Numbered from the stretch's first letter, positions 34,261 to 43,353 are shown. The stretch is 64,000 nucleotides of DNA from JAUZRW01 sp964549915 (GCA_964549915.1 CAZJWX010000002.1:62001-126000); one strand, 5' to 3'. Numbers and translations: made by a program. Notes: generated by a model not told the origin, from the sequence alone.

Positions 34261-35817
34261 ATGAACCAACAGCCCGAATACATCCAACTCCAGGCCGGAG
34301 AAGATGTCGCCTCTGTGCGAGACCGCCTCTCGTTCATTCGTGGTAGGCGCGTCTTGCTAATCTGGCCGGAGCAGGGCACGGCGCTCCAACGCAAGCTCGA
34401 CCTCGTGCTGGTGCAGCGCGAAGCCAAACGTCGCGTGATCCAACTGGCGCTGGTAACGCATGACGAACACGTCATGATCCATGCCCGCGAGTTGGGCATC
34501 AGTACCTTCGAAACGATCCAGCAAGCGGAGCGCAGTCGCTGGAAGCGCGGGCGCAGCCGGGTCTTTGTGCAGCGGTATCACAAGCCGGATCATCACCCCG
34601 AACCGGAGGAGCTGATGCCCGTCGCCAGCCGCGTTCGCTCGCGGCGCAAGGGTTTATCTGGCGTAATGGCGATTCTCGTGCGCACGCTGGTGCTCTCTCT
34701 CGTCCTGGGTGTGTTCCTGGGAACGCTGTACGTGGTCATCCCCTCGGCGACGGTGCGCATTGCAGTCGCGCAGTTCCCGCTGGAAGTCGAAACGACGTTA
34801 GTCGCTGATCCGGCTGCCCTGGATGTCGATGTTGAGAATGGCATCATCCCTGCGACGGTGGTTACGGCAACGGTGCAGACGATCGAGCAAATTGAGACCA
34901 GCGGATCGCTGCAAGGGGAAAGCCGCCGCGCGATTGGCAGCGTGACGTTCACCAACCAGACCGTCAGCACAATCGAAATTCCCGCGAATACCGTCGTCAG
35001 CACCAGCGCCGGAACACCGATTGAGTTCGCGACACTGGAAGCGGCGACCCTGCCTGGCGGCGTGGGAGAGCGAGTCGATGTCCGCATTGAAGCGCTGCCT
35101 TCTTCGGCTGGCAGCATCGGCAATGTGGAAGCGGGGACGATCAATCAGGTACGCGGCGAGTTGGCGGAGCAAGTCACCGTCCGCAACCTGACACCGACGA
35201 CGGGGGGCAGCATCCCCACCTCACAAACGGTCACAGAGGCTGACCAACAACGCTTGATCGGCATCGTGCGCGGACGCCTGCAGGCGATTGCCTATACCGA
35301 GATGGAAGCCAATCTGACAGATACGCAAATCGTCGTCATTGATACGGTGACGATTCCCGAAGATGGCGTGCGCAGTGCGACCTTCAGCCACGAAGTCGGC
35401 GACATCAGCAGCACGCTGACACTGGATATGCGTGCGGTCGTCCAAGCCCTGGTGATTGATGACCGTTTTGCGCGGCAGGTAGTGTTCGCCCGGCTCTCCG
35501 CCGAACAGCCCGACGAATTCAGCCTGAGTCCGGATAGTTTCAGCTATACGCGCGGCCCCGTCCTCAGCACGACCGATAGCGGACAGATCACCTTTAACGC
35601 CTTCGGCAGCGGCAACGCGACCACAACCGTGAATATGCCGGAATTACAGCAGCAGCTCGCGGGTACGACCATCGCGGAAGCTCGCGACATCCTCAACGGG
35701 CAACTCGCCCTGCTTCCCGAATTCCCACCGGAAATCGAGATCAACCCGGCGTTCATCGGACGATTGCCCCTGGTTCCGATGCGCATTGAAATTGAGGTGG
35801 TGGGGGGAGATGCATGA
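34261..35817 (+). CDS. Membrane-anchored protein with baseplate-J-like domain
   Basis: 518 residues. Residues 1-115 are soluble with a Rossmann-like or cytoplasmic character (FIRGRRVLLIWPEQG). A basic stretch (SRVRSRRKG) precedes a single membrane helix at about 135-160. The remainder is beta-rich and extracytoplasmic, with the TNQTVSTIEIPANTVVST pattern that resembles phage baseplate J/gp47 domains, as seen in many Chloroflexota membrane proteins. It is not a phage gene here: it is coupled to ruvX by a 4-base ATGA overlap. Function unknown; an envelope or surface-assembly role is inferred from topology and from mltG nearby. Confidence 0.65.
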   Translation: MNQQPEYIQLQAGEDVASVRDRLSFIRGRRVLLIWPEQGTALQRKLDLVLVQREAKRRVIQLALVTHDEHVMIHARELGISTFETIQQAERSRWKRGRSRVFVQRYHKPDHHPEPEELMPVASRVRSRRKGLSGVMAILVRTLVLSLVLGVFLGTLYVVIPSATVRIAVAQFPLEVETTLVADPAALDVDVENGIIPATVVTATVQTIEQIETSGSLQGESRRAIGSVTFTNQTVSTIEIPANTVVSTSAGTPIEFATLEAATLPGGVGERVDVRIEALPSSAGSIGNVEAGTINQVRGELAEQVTVRNLTPTTGGSIPTSQTVTEADQQRLIGIVRGRLQAIAYTEMEANLTDTQIVVIDTVTIPEDGVRSATFSHEVGDISSTLTLDMRAVVQALVIDDRFARQVVFARLSAEQPDEFSLSPDSFSYTRGPVLSTTDSGQITFNAFGSGNATTTVNMPELQQQLAGTTIAEARDILNGQLALLPEFPPEIEINPAFIGRLPLVPMRIEIEVVGGDA

Positions 35818-36254
35818 TCGGCAAGCTCCTGGGGATTGACCACGGCCTGGCGCGAATCGGCGTGGCCGTCAGCGATGCGATGGGCATCTCAGCGCGGGAA
35901 CTGCACGTCATCCGCCGCAAATCCAAGAAAGAGGATTTCGCCCTGCTCAACCAGATCGCTGCCGAAGAAAATGTCGTCGCGATCGTCGTGGGCATCCCGC
36001 ACAACGAAGCGCCGGAAGGCGTTCATACCCAGGCGGATATGGTGCGCAAGTGGATCGCCAGGTTCAGCGAGACGACTTCCCTGCCGATTGTCGAGTGGGA
36101 TGAGCAGCTCACCAGCGAAGACGCCAAAGAACTGGCGAAATTACAGAAGCGCCACGTGCGCGAACCGATTGATGACCTCGCAGCACGCCTGATTCTGCAA
36201 AGCTACCTGGACGCTTTACATGACGGTCTGGCAACGCCTCCCCCACGCACATAG
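35814..36254 (+). CDS. ruvX: Putative pre-16S rRNA nuclease / Holliday junction resolvase-like RuvX (YqgF)
   Basis: 146 residues with the RNase H fold of the YqgF family. The N-terminal GIDHGLARIGVAVSD carries the first catalytic Asp (D9), VVGIPHN is in the middle and the terminal DDLAARLILQSYLD supplies the last acidic residue. Characterised homologues mature the 5' end of 16S rRNA. It starts inside the last codons of the upstream gene (ATGA overlap) and is followed after 60 bases by mltG. Confidence 0.93.
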   Translation: MIGKLLGIDHGLARIGVAVSDAMGISARELHVIRRKSKKEDFALLNQIAAEENVVAIVVGIPHNEAPEGVHTQADMVRKWIARFSETTSLPIVEWDEQLTSEDAKELAKLQKRHVREPIDDLAARLILQSYLDALHDGLATPPPRT

Positions 36255-36279
36255 ACAAGCCATCCCCCCTGTGTATACT
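36252..36279 (+). promoter_or_regulatory. Promoter candidate for mltG
   Basis: TAGACA (36252-36257), a 16-base spacer and TATACT (36274-36279) preceded by TGTG as an extended -10. It overlaps the ruvX stop codon. Confidence 0.55.
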
Positions 36280-36314
36280 GTTCGTTGTGATGATCCATGT
36301 GGAGTGAGGGTTCT

Positions 36315-37421
36315 GTGCTGCGGCTGGCAAAATTCGTCGTATTACTGGGCTTCATCGTATTCTTTTTCGGCTTCCTCAGCCTGGGCTTTGTGTTCATCCT
36401 CTCCGGGGGTGACCCGGTCGGCTATCTGCGCACCACCTACCTGCGTCTGACCATCGCCTCGCGGCAGGCTGACCTGGAACGCAGCGTCAGTGAAGACACC
36501 ACCGAACGCACTTTCACGGTCGAAAGCGGTGATACGCCGCTTCGCGTGGCAGATCGACTGCTGGCGGAAGGGTTGATCGTCGATGACGCGCTATTTGTCG
36601 ATTACATGCTGCTGGAAGAACTGGAAGGCGATTTGCAAATTGGCACTTACTTCCTGTCGCCTTCGCTGACGATTCCGGAAGTGGTCGCCAGGGTGACGGA
36701 TCGCAGCCAGAGCGCGATTGTGCTGACGGTCAATCCCGGCACGCGCATTGAGGAATTCGTCAGATTGATCGACAGTTACAGCCACTTCTCCTTCAGTGGG
36801 CAGGAATTCTACGCGCTGATCGACGAGGGGGCGCAAATTTCACCGACTTATGCGCAGCGCTACGGCATTCCGGCGGGCGCTTCGCTGGAAGGCTTCTTAT
36901 ACCCGGATACCTACATTGTGCCACCAGACATCAGCGCCTTCGACCTACGGCAGATGATGCTGGATCGCTTCGCGCAGCAGATCGACGAGCAGTTGCTGCA
37001 AGACGCCCAGGATGCCGGTTTCACGATTCGTGATCTGGTGACGATTGCGTCTATCATCGAGCGGGAGGCGCTTTGGGTAGATGAGTTCGGCATGATTTCC
37101 AGCGTGTACAACAACCGTCTCGACATTGCCATGAAGCTGGATGCTGATCCGACGGTGCAGTATGCGCTGAATGGAACGCGAGGCGACTCCTGGTGGCCGA
37201 ATATTTCCCAGAGCGACTATACCAGCGTCATCTCGCCATATAACACGTATCTCAATTTCGGACTGCCGCCGGGACCAATTGCCAATGCCAGCATCGAAGC
37301 CATACGCGCCGCCCTCTATCCGGACGAGTCGGATTACCTCTTCTTCCGCATCCGCTGCGATGGAACCGGGTACCATGAATTCGCCGAAACCTATGAAGAG
37401 CATCTCGCCAATGGTTGCTAG
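36315..37421 (+). CDS. mltG: Endolytic peptidoglycan transglycosylase MltG
   Basis: About 368 residues: one N-terminal membrane helix (VVLLGFIVFFFGFLSLGFVFIL), a LysM-like segment, then the YceG/MltG catalytic domain. It contains IEGF-type LEGFLYPDTY, the catalytic Glu in IASIIEREA (E249 or E251) and YNTYLNFGLPPGPI. It cuts nascent glycan strands and so sets their length. The GTG at 36315 is preferred for the preceding GGAGTGAGGG; the ATG at 36297 has no ribosome site. The stop overlaps the start region of the next lipoprotein gene. Confidence 0.92.
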   Translation: MLRLAKFVVLLGFIVFFFGFLSLGFVFILSGGDPVGYLRTTYLRLTIASRQADLERSVSEDTTERTFTVESGDTPLRVADRLLAEGLIVDDALFVDYMLLEELEGDLQIGTYFLSPSLTIPEVVARVTDRSQSAIVLTVNPGTRIEEFVRLIDSYSHFSFSGQEFYALIDEGAQISPTYAQRYGIPAGASLEGFLYPDTYIVPPDISAFDLRQMMLDRFAQQIDEQLLQDAQDAGFTIRDLVTIASIIEREALWVDEFGMISSVYNNRLDIAMKLDADPTVQYALNGTRGDSWWPNISQSDYTSVISPYNTYLNFGLPPGPIANASIEAIRAALYPDESDYLFFRIRCDGTGYHEFAETYEEHLANGC

Positions 37422-38217
37422 GGTATTTCCGCTGCTGCTGATCCTGCTGAGTGGCTGCGCTGTCTTCCAGGGTGAGGCTGTAACGAAAGTGGCGCTGCTG
37501 GCCCCGTTCGAGGGTCGCTACCGCGAAGTGGGCTACGACGCGCTCTACGCGGCGCGGCTGGCCTTCGCCGACAGCGGTGTGCAGACGATTGACCTCTACC
37601 CCGTCGATGACGGTGGCTCCGCCGACTCTGCTGCGGAACGCGCCGCCGCGCTGACATACGATCCGGCGGTCGCGTTCGTGCTGGTGCTGGGAGTAGATGC
37701 AACCCGACCCGAGGTGCAGGAAGAACTCGCTCCACTGCCGACGGTCATCATCGGACACTGGAACAGCACTCCGGCGGGAGCACACGTCGGTCTGCTCGCC
37801 CCGAAGGAACTGGACGCACAGGTAGACGATGCGACCCTCTCCGAAGTGACGGAAGCAGCAAAAGCCGAAGCACCCATGATTGGCAATGAACTCCTGGCAT
37901 TGCGTCAGTTTTCCCTGCTACGGGATGACCTGGATCGGGTGACTGTACTCAGTGGCAGCACGCTCCCTGATGTCTCGTTCAGTCAGCGGTATGGTCAGGG
38001 CGATCCCTTCGCGCCGGAACCGGGTTTGCTGGCCACCCTGACCTATGATGCGGCGCGTCTCGCCATTCGTGCCGTGCAGGACGAGGCCTCTCTGGCACAG
38101 ACTCGCTACGAGGGGATCAATGGAGTCATCCGCTTCCAGGATGGCTACTGGCAGGATGCGCCGCTGAACGAATACCGCTACGAAGACGGCGCACTCGTCC
38201 CCATTAGCCCTCAATGA
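37411..38217 (+). CDS. Orphan substrate-binding-like lipoprotein
   Basis: About 268 residues. A short signal ends in the lipobox LLSGC, giving a lipid-anchored protein. The mature part resembles type 1 periplasmic-binding (LivK/LpoA-like) folds (KVALLAPFEGRYREVGYDAL), with a final DGYW strand, but it is shorter than usual for LivK. In-frame ATGs at 37375 and 37393 are alternatives; 37411 has GAAGAG about 10 bases upstream. It overlaps mltG by 11 bases and, at its 3' end, overlaps the opposite-strand phosphorylase gene by 14 bases. No permease or ATPase is nearby. Proximity to mltG hints at cell-wall regulation rather than transport. Confidence 0.7.
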   Translation: MVARVFPLLLILLSGCAVFQGEAVTKVALLAPFEGRYREVGYDALYAARLAFADSGVQTIDLYPVDDGGSADSAAERAAALTYDPAVAFVLVLGVDATRPEVQEELAPLPTVIIGHWNSTPAGAHVGLLAPKELDAQVDDATLSEVTEAAKAEAPMIGNELLALRQFSLLRDDLDRVTVLSGSTLPDVSFSQRYGQGDPFAPEPGLLATLTYDAARLAIRAVQDEASLAQTRYEGINGVIRFQDGYWQDAPLNEYRYEDGALVPISPQ

Positions 38218-39520
38218 CGCCGTAGAACAACGGCAGCGGTTCCACCGAATCGGCGCTGATCTGCACCGCGTGCATGATTTGCTCGCGTGCCTTCGTCAGG
38301 AATTCTTCGTCATTGGCATGGATACGCGCAATTGCCTGCCCGGCTTCTACCGCATCACCAATGTTGACCAATACATCGACACCGACGGCGTGGTCAATTG
38401 CATCTTCTTTGCGCATTCTTCCCGCGCCGAGGGTGAGCGCTGCCTGCGCTACCTGATCGGCTGCGACCCGGGCAATATTGCCGCTCACGGGTGCGCTAAC
38501 GGTCTCCTGTAACCGGGCCTGGGGCAGCCGGGCGGGATCATCCACCATCGCTACATCGCCGCCTTGATTGCTGACCATCTCGCGGAAACGCTGGAAGGCT
38601 TCGCCGTTTTGCAGCTTTTCGGACAGCAACTGGCGCACGGCAGTATCATCCGTCCAGCGCTCTCCCCGCCCGGCGAGGCGCAGCATGTAACCCGCGATCA
38701 CAAGGCAATGTTCGACCAGATCTGCCGGGCCATTGCCGCGCAGTGCCTCGATGCTCTCGCGGACTTCGATGGCGTTGCCCACTGCATTGCCCAGCGGTTG
38801 CTGCATGTCCGAGAGCGTGGCGATCATATCGCGCCCCGCATCCGTACCAATTTCAACCATGGTTCGCGCCAGCGCACGGGCTTCCTCAACGGTCTTCATG
38901 AACGCGCCCGCCCCCACTTTGACATCGAGGACGATGCCATTGGCACCTGATGCCAGCTTCTTACTCATGATGCTGCTGGCAATCAGCGGCAGGCTGTCCA
39001 CCGTCGCTGTCACATCGCGCAGGGCGTAGAGCTTGCCATCGGCGGGAGCTAACTCCGCCGTTTGCCCCGCCAGCACGAGACTGTGCTCCTTCGCCATCCG
39101 CCGGAATTCGTCTTCGCTGAAGCCGACCCGAATCCCGGCGATTGCTTCGAGCTTATCCAGCGTACCCCCAGAAAAGCCCAATCCGCGCCCGCTCATCTTG
39201 GCAATCGGGACACCACAGGCTGCCACTAAAGGCAGCACGATCAACGAAGTCTTATCGCCCACGCCCCCGGATGAGTGCTTATCGACGACGTAATCCGCCA
39301 CATCGGATAAATCCAGCATTCTGCCAGAACGCGCCATGGTCAACGTCAGCGTGACGGTCTCTTCGCGGTTCATGCCACGCCAGAAAACCGCCATGAGGAG
39401 CGCCGCCGCCTGATAATCCGGGATGTCGCCTGCGGTATAGGCTTCAATGAACCACTCAATTTCTGCTGGTGACAGGGCTTGTCCATCTCGCTTCTTCTGA
39501 ATAAGATCGACAGCACGCAT
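38204..39520 (-). CDS. pdp: Pyrimidine-nucleoside (thymidine) phosphorylase
   Basis: 438 residues, full length. The glycosyltransferase family 3 signature is SGRGLGFSGGTLDKLEAIAG; phosphate-binding KHSSGGVGDKTS and the C-terminal PYNP domain (AGRMRKEDAIDHAVG, EEFLTKAREQI) follow. It splits thymidine, uridine or deoxyuridine with phosphate to base and (deoxy)ribose 1-phosphate. The N-terminus MRAVDLIQKKRDG resembles Bacillus Pdp more than DeoA. GAGGGGG lies 6 bases before the ATG at 39520. Its 3' end overlaps the convergent lipoprotein gene. No other deo genes are adjacent. Confidence 0.93.
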   Translation of the reverse strand: MRAVDLIQKKRDGQALSPAEIEWFIEAYTAGDIPDYQAAALLMAVFWRGMNREETVTLTLTMARSGRMLDLSDVADYVVDKHSSGGVGDKTSLIVLPLVAACGVPIAKMSGRGLGFSGGTLDKLEAIAGIRVGFSEDEFRRMAKEHSLVLAGQTAELAPADGKLYALRDVTATVDSLPLIASSIMSKKLASGANGIVLDVKVGAGAFMKTVEEARALARTMVEIGTDAGRDMIATLSDMQQPLGNAVGNAIEVRESIEALRGNGPADLVEHCLVIAGYMLRLAGRGERWTDDTAVRQLLSEKLQNGEAFQRFREMVSNQGGDVAMVDDPARLPQARLQETVSAPVSGNIARVAADQVAQAALTLGAGRMRKEDAIDHAVGVDVLVNIGDAVEAGQAIARIHANDEEFLTKAREQIMHAVQISADSVEPLPLFYGVIEG

Positions 39521-39551
39521 CGTAAACCCCCTCGGGTGAAAGTAAATCTCT

Positions 39552-40154
39552 ATGATCCTGGTCATTGTACTGGTAATCGTCTTCGGCGTCTTGCACAGCC
39601 TCACCGCAGATCACCGTTTGAAAACATGGATCGCGAACAGGATCGGTCAGCGCACCTATGATGGCTGGTATCGGCTGGTGTACAACCTGATTTCCGTCGC
39701 ATTATTGATGCCCGTATTCCTGCTAATGCTGCTGAGCGAGAGCACGGTCGTCTACCGCGTACCGGGGGCGCTGACGCCCGTCTTTCTGCTCGTACAGGCA
39801 GTCGGCCTGATCGGCCTGCTGGTTTCGATCCTCCAGATTGACTGGATGCGCTTCGCCGGATTGAGTCAGGTCTGGGCATACATCGAAGGCAAGCCGCTGC
39901 CCCTGCCCCCGGAGCCGCTCCAGGTCAAAGGCACCTATGCGCTGGTTCGGCATCCGCTGTATTTCTTCTCGCTGCTTTTCCTGTGGTTCACCCCTGTGAT
40001 GTCTGACAGTTTCCTGGCTTTCAACATCGGCGCGACACTCTATTTCCTGGTGGGTTCGCTGGTGGAAGAACGCCGGATGCTGCGCATTTTTGGCGAGGAA
40101 TACGCCACCTATCAGCAGCGTGTCCCCTGGATGCTGCCTGTGCCACGACGCTAA
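39552..40154 (+). CDS. NnrU/isoprenylcysteine methyltransferase-like membrane protein
   Basis: 200 residues with about five to six hydrophobic helices. Conserved features are HSLTADHRLK near the N-terminus, GTYALVRHPLYFFSLLFLW in the middle and VEERRMLRIFGEEYATYQQRVP at the C-terminus. These are shared by ICMT/PEMT-like methyltransferases and NnrU proteins, where the RHP and EE...Y residues bind S-adenosylmethionine. Substrate unknown. It is divergent from the phosphorylase with 31 bases between starts. Confidence 0.8.
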   Translation: MILVIVLVIVFGVLHSLTADHRLKTWIANRIGQRTYDGWYRLVYNLISVALLMPVFLLMLLSESTVVYRVPGALTPVFLLVQAVGLIGLLVSILQIDWMRFAGLSQVWAYIEGKPLPLPPEPLQVKGTYALVRHPLYFFSLLFLWFTPVMSDSFLAFNIGATLYFLVGSLVEERRMLRIFGEEYATYQQRVPWMLPVPRR

Positions 40155-40187
40155 AGTGTGAAAAAGATGAAAGAAATCGGTAAGATT

Positions 40188-40215
40188 TTGGCGCTATTTG
40201 GTACACTAGCGCCAA
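40188..40215. promoter_or_regulatory. Inverted repeat in front of dsbA-like gene
   Basis: TTGGCGCTA (40188-40196) and TAGCGCCAA (40207-40215) are perfect 9-base arms around a 10-base centre containing TACACT, a possible -10. No T run follows on either strand, so an operator is more likely than a terminator. Confidence 0.45.
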
Positions 40216-40252
40216 TGAATCATAAGCATTGCACTAACAAAAGGTCCTGCCC

Positions 40253-40990
40253 ATGACACAGAAGAAAAAGAACAACTCGCAACAGACCCTCTTCGTTGTC
40301 GGAGGGATTATCGTAGCGGTTGTCCTCGCCCTGGTTTTGCTGATCGTCTTGCAGAGTCGCGGATCGGGAACATTCGACTATTCCACCTATACCGGGCCTA
40401 TACCCGAAAACAGCGATGATCCGAACCTGGTGCTCGATGGCATTCCGCGCACTCGCACCGATGATGGCGCTTTCATCATCGGCAATCCGGACGCCCGCGT
40501 GACCATCGTCGCCTTCGAGGATTTCCTCTGCTCACACTGCCAGACCTACCAGAGCGTGGTGAAGGAATTCTTCCGCGATTATGTGGCAACGGGACAGGCA
40601 CGCTTCGAGTTCCGCATGTTGCCCATCAGCCAGCAATCGACGGTCGTCTTCAGCGTTGCTGAGTGCACAGATGTGCAGCAGCCGGGGATGTTCTGGCCTG
40701 TTCACGATTACATCTTCCAGGAAGCGGCAGCAGGCACGCTGAATCCTTCGACGCTGCTGCGCGATGTCTCTGATGAATTCAACATGAACTACTCCAACAT
40801 GCTGGAATGCGTCCGTGATGAAGCCGATCAATTCCAGACCGATACGCAGTTGGCGACCAGCATCGGCGTGAACGCTACCCCGACCATCCGCTGGCGTCTG
40901 GACGATGGCCCCCTGCAATCGCGTCCGCTGCCACAGCAGCCGAGCGCGGTCGAACTGGGGGCATTGGTTGTGAGCCAGTCTCCGCGCTAA
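40253..40990 (+). CDS. DsbA-like thioredoxin-fold protein, membrane anchored
   Basis: 245 residues with an N-terminal membrane anchor (LFVVGGIIVAVVLALVLLIVL) and an external thioredoxin-fold domain of the DsbA_4/Thioredoxin_4 type (VTIVAFEDFLCSHCQTY). The active-site cysteines are C93 and C96 (CSHC), and a cis-Pro-like NATPTIRW segment is near the C-terminus. It probably makes or shuffles disulfides in exported proteins. AAAGG precedes the ATG by 8 bases. A DsbB or VKOR partner is not in the window. Confidence 0.88.
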   Translation: MTQKKKNNSQQTLFVVGGIIVAVVLALVLLIVLQSRGSGTFDYSTYTGPIPENSDDPNLVLDGIPRTRTDDGAFIIGNPDARVTIVAFEDFLCSHCQTYQSVVKEFFRDYVATGQARFEFRMLPISQQSTVVFSVAECTDVQQPGMFWPVHDYIFQEAAAGTLNPSTLLRDVSDEFNMNYSNMLECVRDEADQFQTDTQLATSIGVNATPTIRWRLDDGPLQSRPLPQQPSAVELGALVVSQSPR

Positions 40991-41101
40991 TTTCTCGCAG
41001 TGCTGCCAGGGGTTGCGGGTATGATGCCCGAACCGCCGCATTTACCATTGGCTCCCACGCTGGTACAATCGTTCTAGTCCGTTTACCAAGAGGGAGCCAA
41101 T

Positions 41102-42025
41102 ATGCCCTTCCCCAATTTCTACGATCCCAAACAAGTGGGAACGTTGTACATCCCGAATACCAAGGCAGCCGTACAGGCCGGGAAGGCCGCTGGACTGCGC
41201 CCCGCAGCCGAAGACACCACCCGCACCGCCCTGCTCCTGGTTGACGAACAGGTCGATTTCATCCATGAAGACGGCGCGTTGAGCGTACCCGGCGCGGTAG
41301 ATGACACACGGCGCATCATCGAGTGGATGTTCGCTCATGTAGACGGCATCACGAAGATCATTGCCTCACTGGATAGCCACCTGCCGATTCAGATCTTTTC
41401 GCCGGCCTGGTGGGTTGATGCAGACGGCAATCACCCGGAACCCTACACGCCGATTCCGAGCGAAGATGTGCGCAACGGCAAGTGGAAGCCGCTCTATCAG
41501 GTCGCATGGTCGCAGGAATATGTGGAACGGCTGGAAGAAAATGCCAAAAAGCAGTTGATGATCTGGCCTTATCACACGTTGATCGGCACACCGGGTCACA
41601 ACATCACGCCTGCACTCTACGAAGCCATCGCCTATCACAGCGCAGCGCGGCAGGCCGAGCCAGAGATGGTCATCAAGGGTACTGTGCCCAAGACCGAGCA
41701 CTATTCCCTGTTCGAGCCGGAAGTGAAGAGCGATGACCTGGGCGATAAGGCTCTGAACACCCCGCTGCTCGAAGAACTCGCCGGATTCGACCGCATCTAT
41801 GTGACAGGGCAGGCCAAGAGCCACTGCGTCCTCGAGTCGGTGACGACCATGATGCGCTACTTCAAAGATCGCCCGGATGTGATCCGGAAGATCCATCTGA
41901 TTGAAGACGCGACATCGTCTGTCGTCAGCCCAGACATCGACTTCGAAGCGATGGCCGTCGAAGCCTACAACCGCTTCGCCGAAAATGGCCTGGAGCGCGT
42001 GACGACGGAGACGGTCTCAATTTAA
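41102..42025 (+). CDS. Isochorismatase-fold cysteine hydrolase (nicotinamidase-like)
   Basis: 307 residues, longer than the usual 200. The catalytic triad of the family is visible: D48 in LLLVDEQVDF, K192 in MVIKGT and nucleophile C242 in AKSHCVLES. The HEDG...SVPGA pattern and SHLPIQIFSP, with an alternative metal ligand set, resemble nicotinamidases. It may release ammonia from nicotinamide for NAD salvage, which would fit the sirtuin elsewhere in the window. Substrate remains uncertain. GAGGGAG lies 6 bases upstream of the ATG. The 3' end overlaps the convergent ATPase gene by 4 bases. Confidence 0.8.
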   Translation: MPFPNFYDPKQVGTLYIPNTKAAVQAGKAAGLRPAAEDTTRTALLLVDEQVDFIHEDGALSVPGAVDDTRRIIEWMFAHVDGITKIIASLDSHLPIQIFSPAWWVDADGNHPEPYTPIPSEDVRNGKWKPLYQVAWSQEYVERLEENAKKQLMIWPYHTLIGTPGHNITPALYEAIAYHSAARQAEPEMVIKGTVPKTEHYSLFEPEVKSDDLGDKALNTPLLEELAGFDRIYVTGQAKSHCVLESVTTMMRYFKDRPDVIRKIHLIEDATSSVVSPDIDFEAMAVEAYNRFAENGLERVTTETVSI

Positions 42026-43353
42026 CCCAGCGTCTCCCAGAAATCTGCTGGAAGTTCCAGCGCGCGTGCGGGGCGCTCTCCGGTACGCTGGAACGTATCT
42101 CTCTCTGCTTGCCACAGCGGGATATATTCGGCATACTCAGCGCCGCGATCCTGCCATTCCGCGATGCCGCGTAGCTGCAACCTGCCACCCCGCCGTCCTA
42201 CAGTCATCACGAAGGGCAAACGCTGATACAACTGCTGCACAGCGGCCTCTGGCTGGGCGGGATTCGCGCGACGCGCCAACATCCCCAGCGCACTGCGCAC
42301 GCGCATCGGATCAATTGCACCGCGAAATGACCAGATTTGCCGGAAACCCGCCTCATCAGCCAGCAGAGGGGCAATCGTCTCCGGCTCATCCGAGCGGACT
42401 TCATCCAGCAGCAGCGTCTGCGGTGGATCATCGAGTGCTGCACGAATCTGACCTCCGAAGCTGATCGGGTTTTCGCTACCACCGGGCCAGATGGGAATGA
42501 GACGCGCTGCCTCCTGCGGAAGGCGCAATTCACCTGCTCGCTCTACAGACATCAGAGAATTCGCTGGCAGCAGCGGAAGCAGGGCATTGAGCAGCGTCGT
42601 CTTGCCGCTCTCTGGCTGCCCGACGATGACGAAGCCATGTGCGGAGCGGGTGATCGCTTCGACGAGTTGGCGTCCACTTTCATCGAGGAAATCTGCTTCA
42701 GCGAGTTCAGCGAGGGTCGGCGGCTTGCGTGGGTGCACACGAATGTCCGCCGCCAGCTCCGGCGAATAGGGTGGCATGGCGACGCTCACAGAGACAGGAC
42801 GTTCTTCCACCATCAAACCGACTTCAATCACGGGCAGTTCCTGGCGTAAGTCGGCTCCGGCGTGCTGCAACAAGCGGCGCAGTATCCGGCGCAGATGGTG
42901 GATGTCGTCGAAGATCGGCTCTTCCGTCGTGAACTCCGCGCCAGCGCCATAACGCACCGCCACATGATCGCTACCCTCCAGCGCGATGGTCGTCACCTGC
43001 TCATCGGCGAACAGTTTATCCAGCGCACCGTAGCCGAAGAGTTCGCTGTAGGCTGCGCCGATGATCTGGGCCTGTTCGGCTGGCGAAAGCTGAACCGACT
43101 CCACGCCGAAGATATAGAGCGCCGCTTCCCGCACCAGGCCGCGCCGTTGGGCGGAGGTCTGCGCCGCACGCAGCGCTTCCGTCTCATTGTTGCCATGTTC
43201 CAAACGGAATTCTTCGACCACGCGCTCGATCAAGCCCTTCCAGGAAACCATACGCCCCGGACGCCCGGATACGAACTTCGGCACGCGCTCCGGTTCATGG
43301 CGCTGCGGTGCATCATCCTCGAAGGAATTGGGCTGCTCGTCATGTTCGCTCAT
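42022..43353 (-). CDS. CpaF-like secretion/pilus ATPase (solitary)
   Basis: 443 residues. The C-terminal half is a T2SS-E/CpaF-type ATPase with Walker A GQPESGKTTLLNALL and a Walker-B-like LLLDEVRSDEPE, and a sensor-like FRGAIDPMRVRSAL segment. The N-terminal half carries the helical domain of tad ATPases (FGYGALDKLFADEQVTTIAL). The His box of typical CpaF is weak or replaced. Such ATPases power type IVb (tad) pili or secretion, but no TadB/TadC or pilin gene is adjacent. The only relative nearby is the REC-CpaE gene 37 kb away. AGAGGA is 6 bases before the ATG at 43353; an upstream ATG is also in frame. Confidence 0.8.
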   Translation of the reverse strand: MSEHDEQPNSFEDDAPQRHEPERVPKFVSGRPGRMVSWKGLIERVVEEFRLEHGNNETEALRAAQTSAQRRGLVREAALYIFGVESVQLSPAEQAQIIGAAYSELFGYGALDKLFADEQVTTIALEGSDHVAVRYGAGAEFTTEEPIFDDIHHLRRILRRLLQHAGADLRQELPVIEVGLMVEERPVSVSVAMPPYSPELAADIRVHPRKPPTLAELAEADFLDESGRQLVEAITRSAHGFVIVGQPESGKTTLLNALLPLLPANSLMSVERAGELRLPQEAARLIPIWPGGSENPISFGGQIRAALDDPPQTLLLDEVRSDEPETIAPLLADEAGFRQIWSFRGAIDPMRVRSALGMLARRANPAQPEAAVQQLYQRLPFVMTVGRRGGRLQLRGIAEWQDRGAEYAEYIPLWQAERDTFQRTGERPARALELPADFWETLG

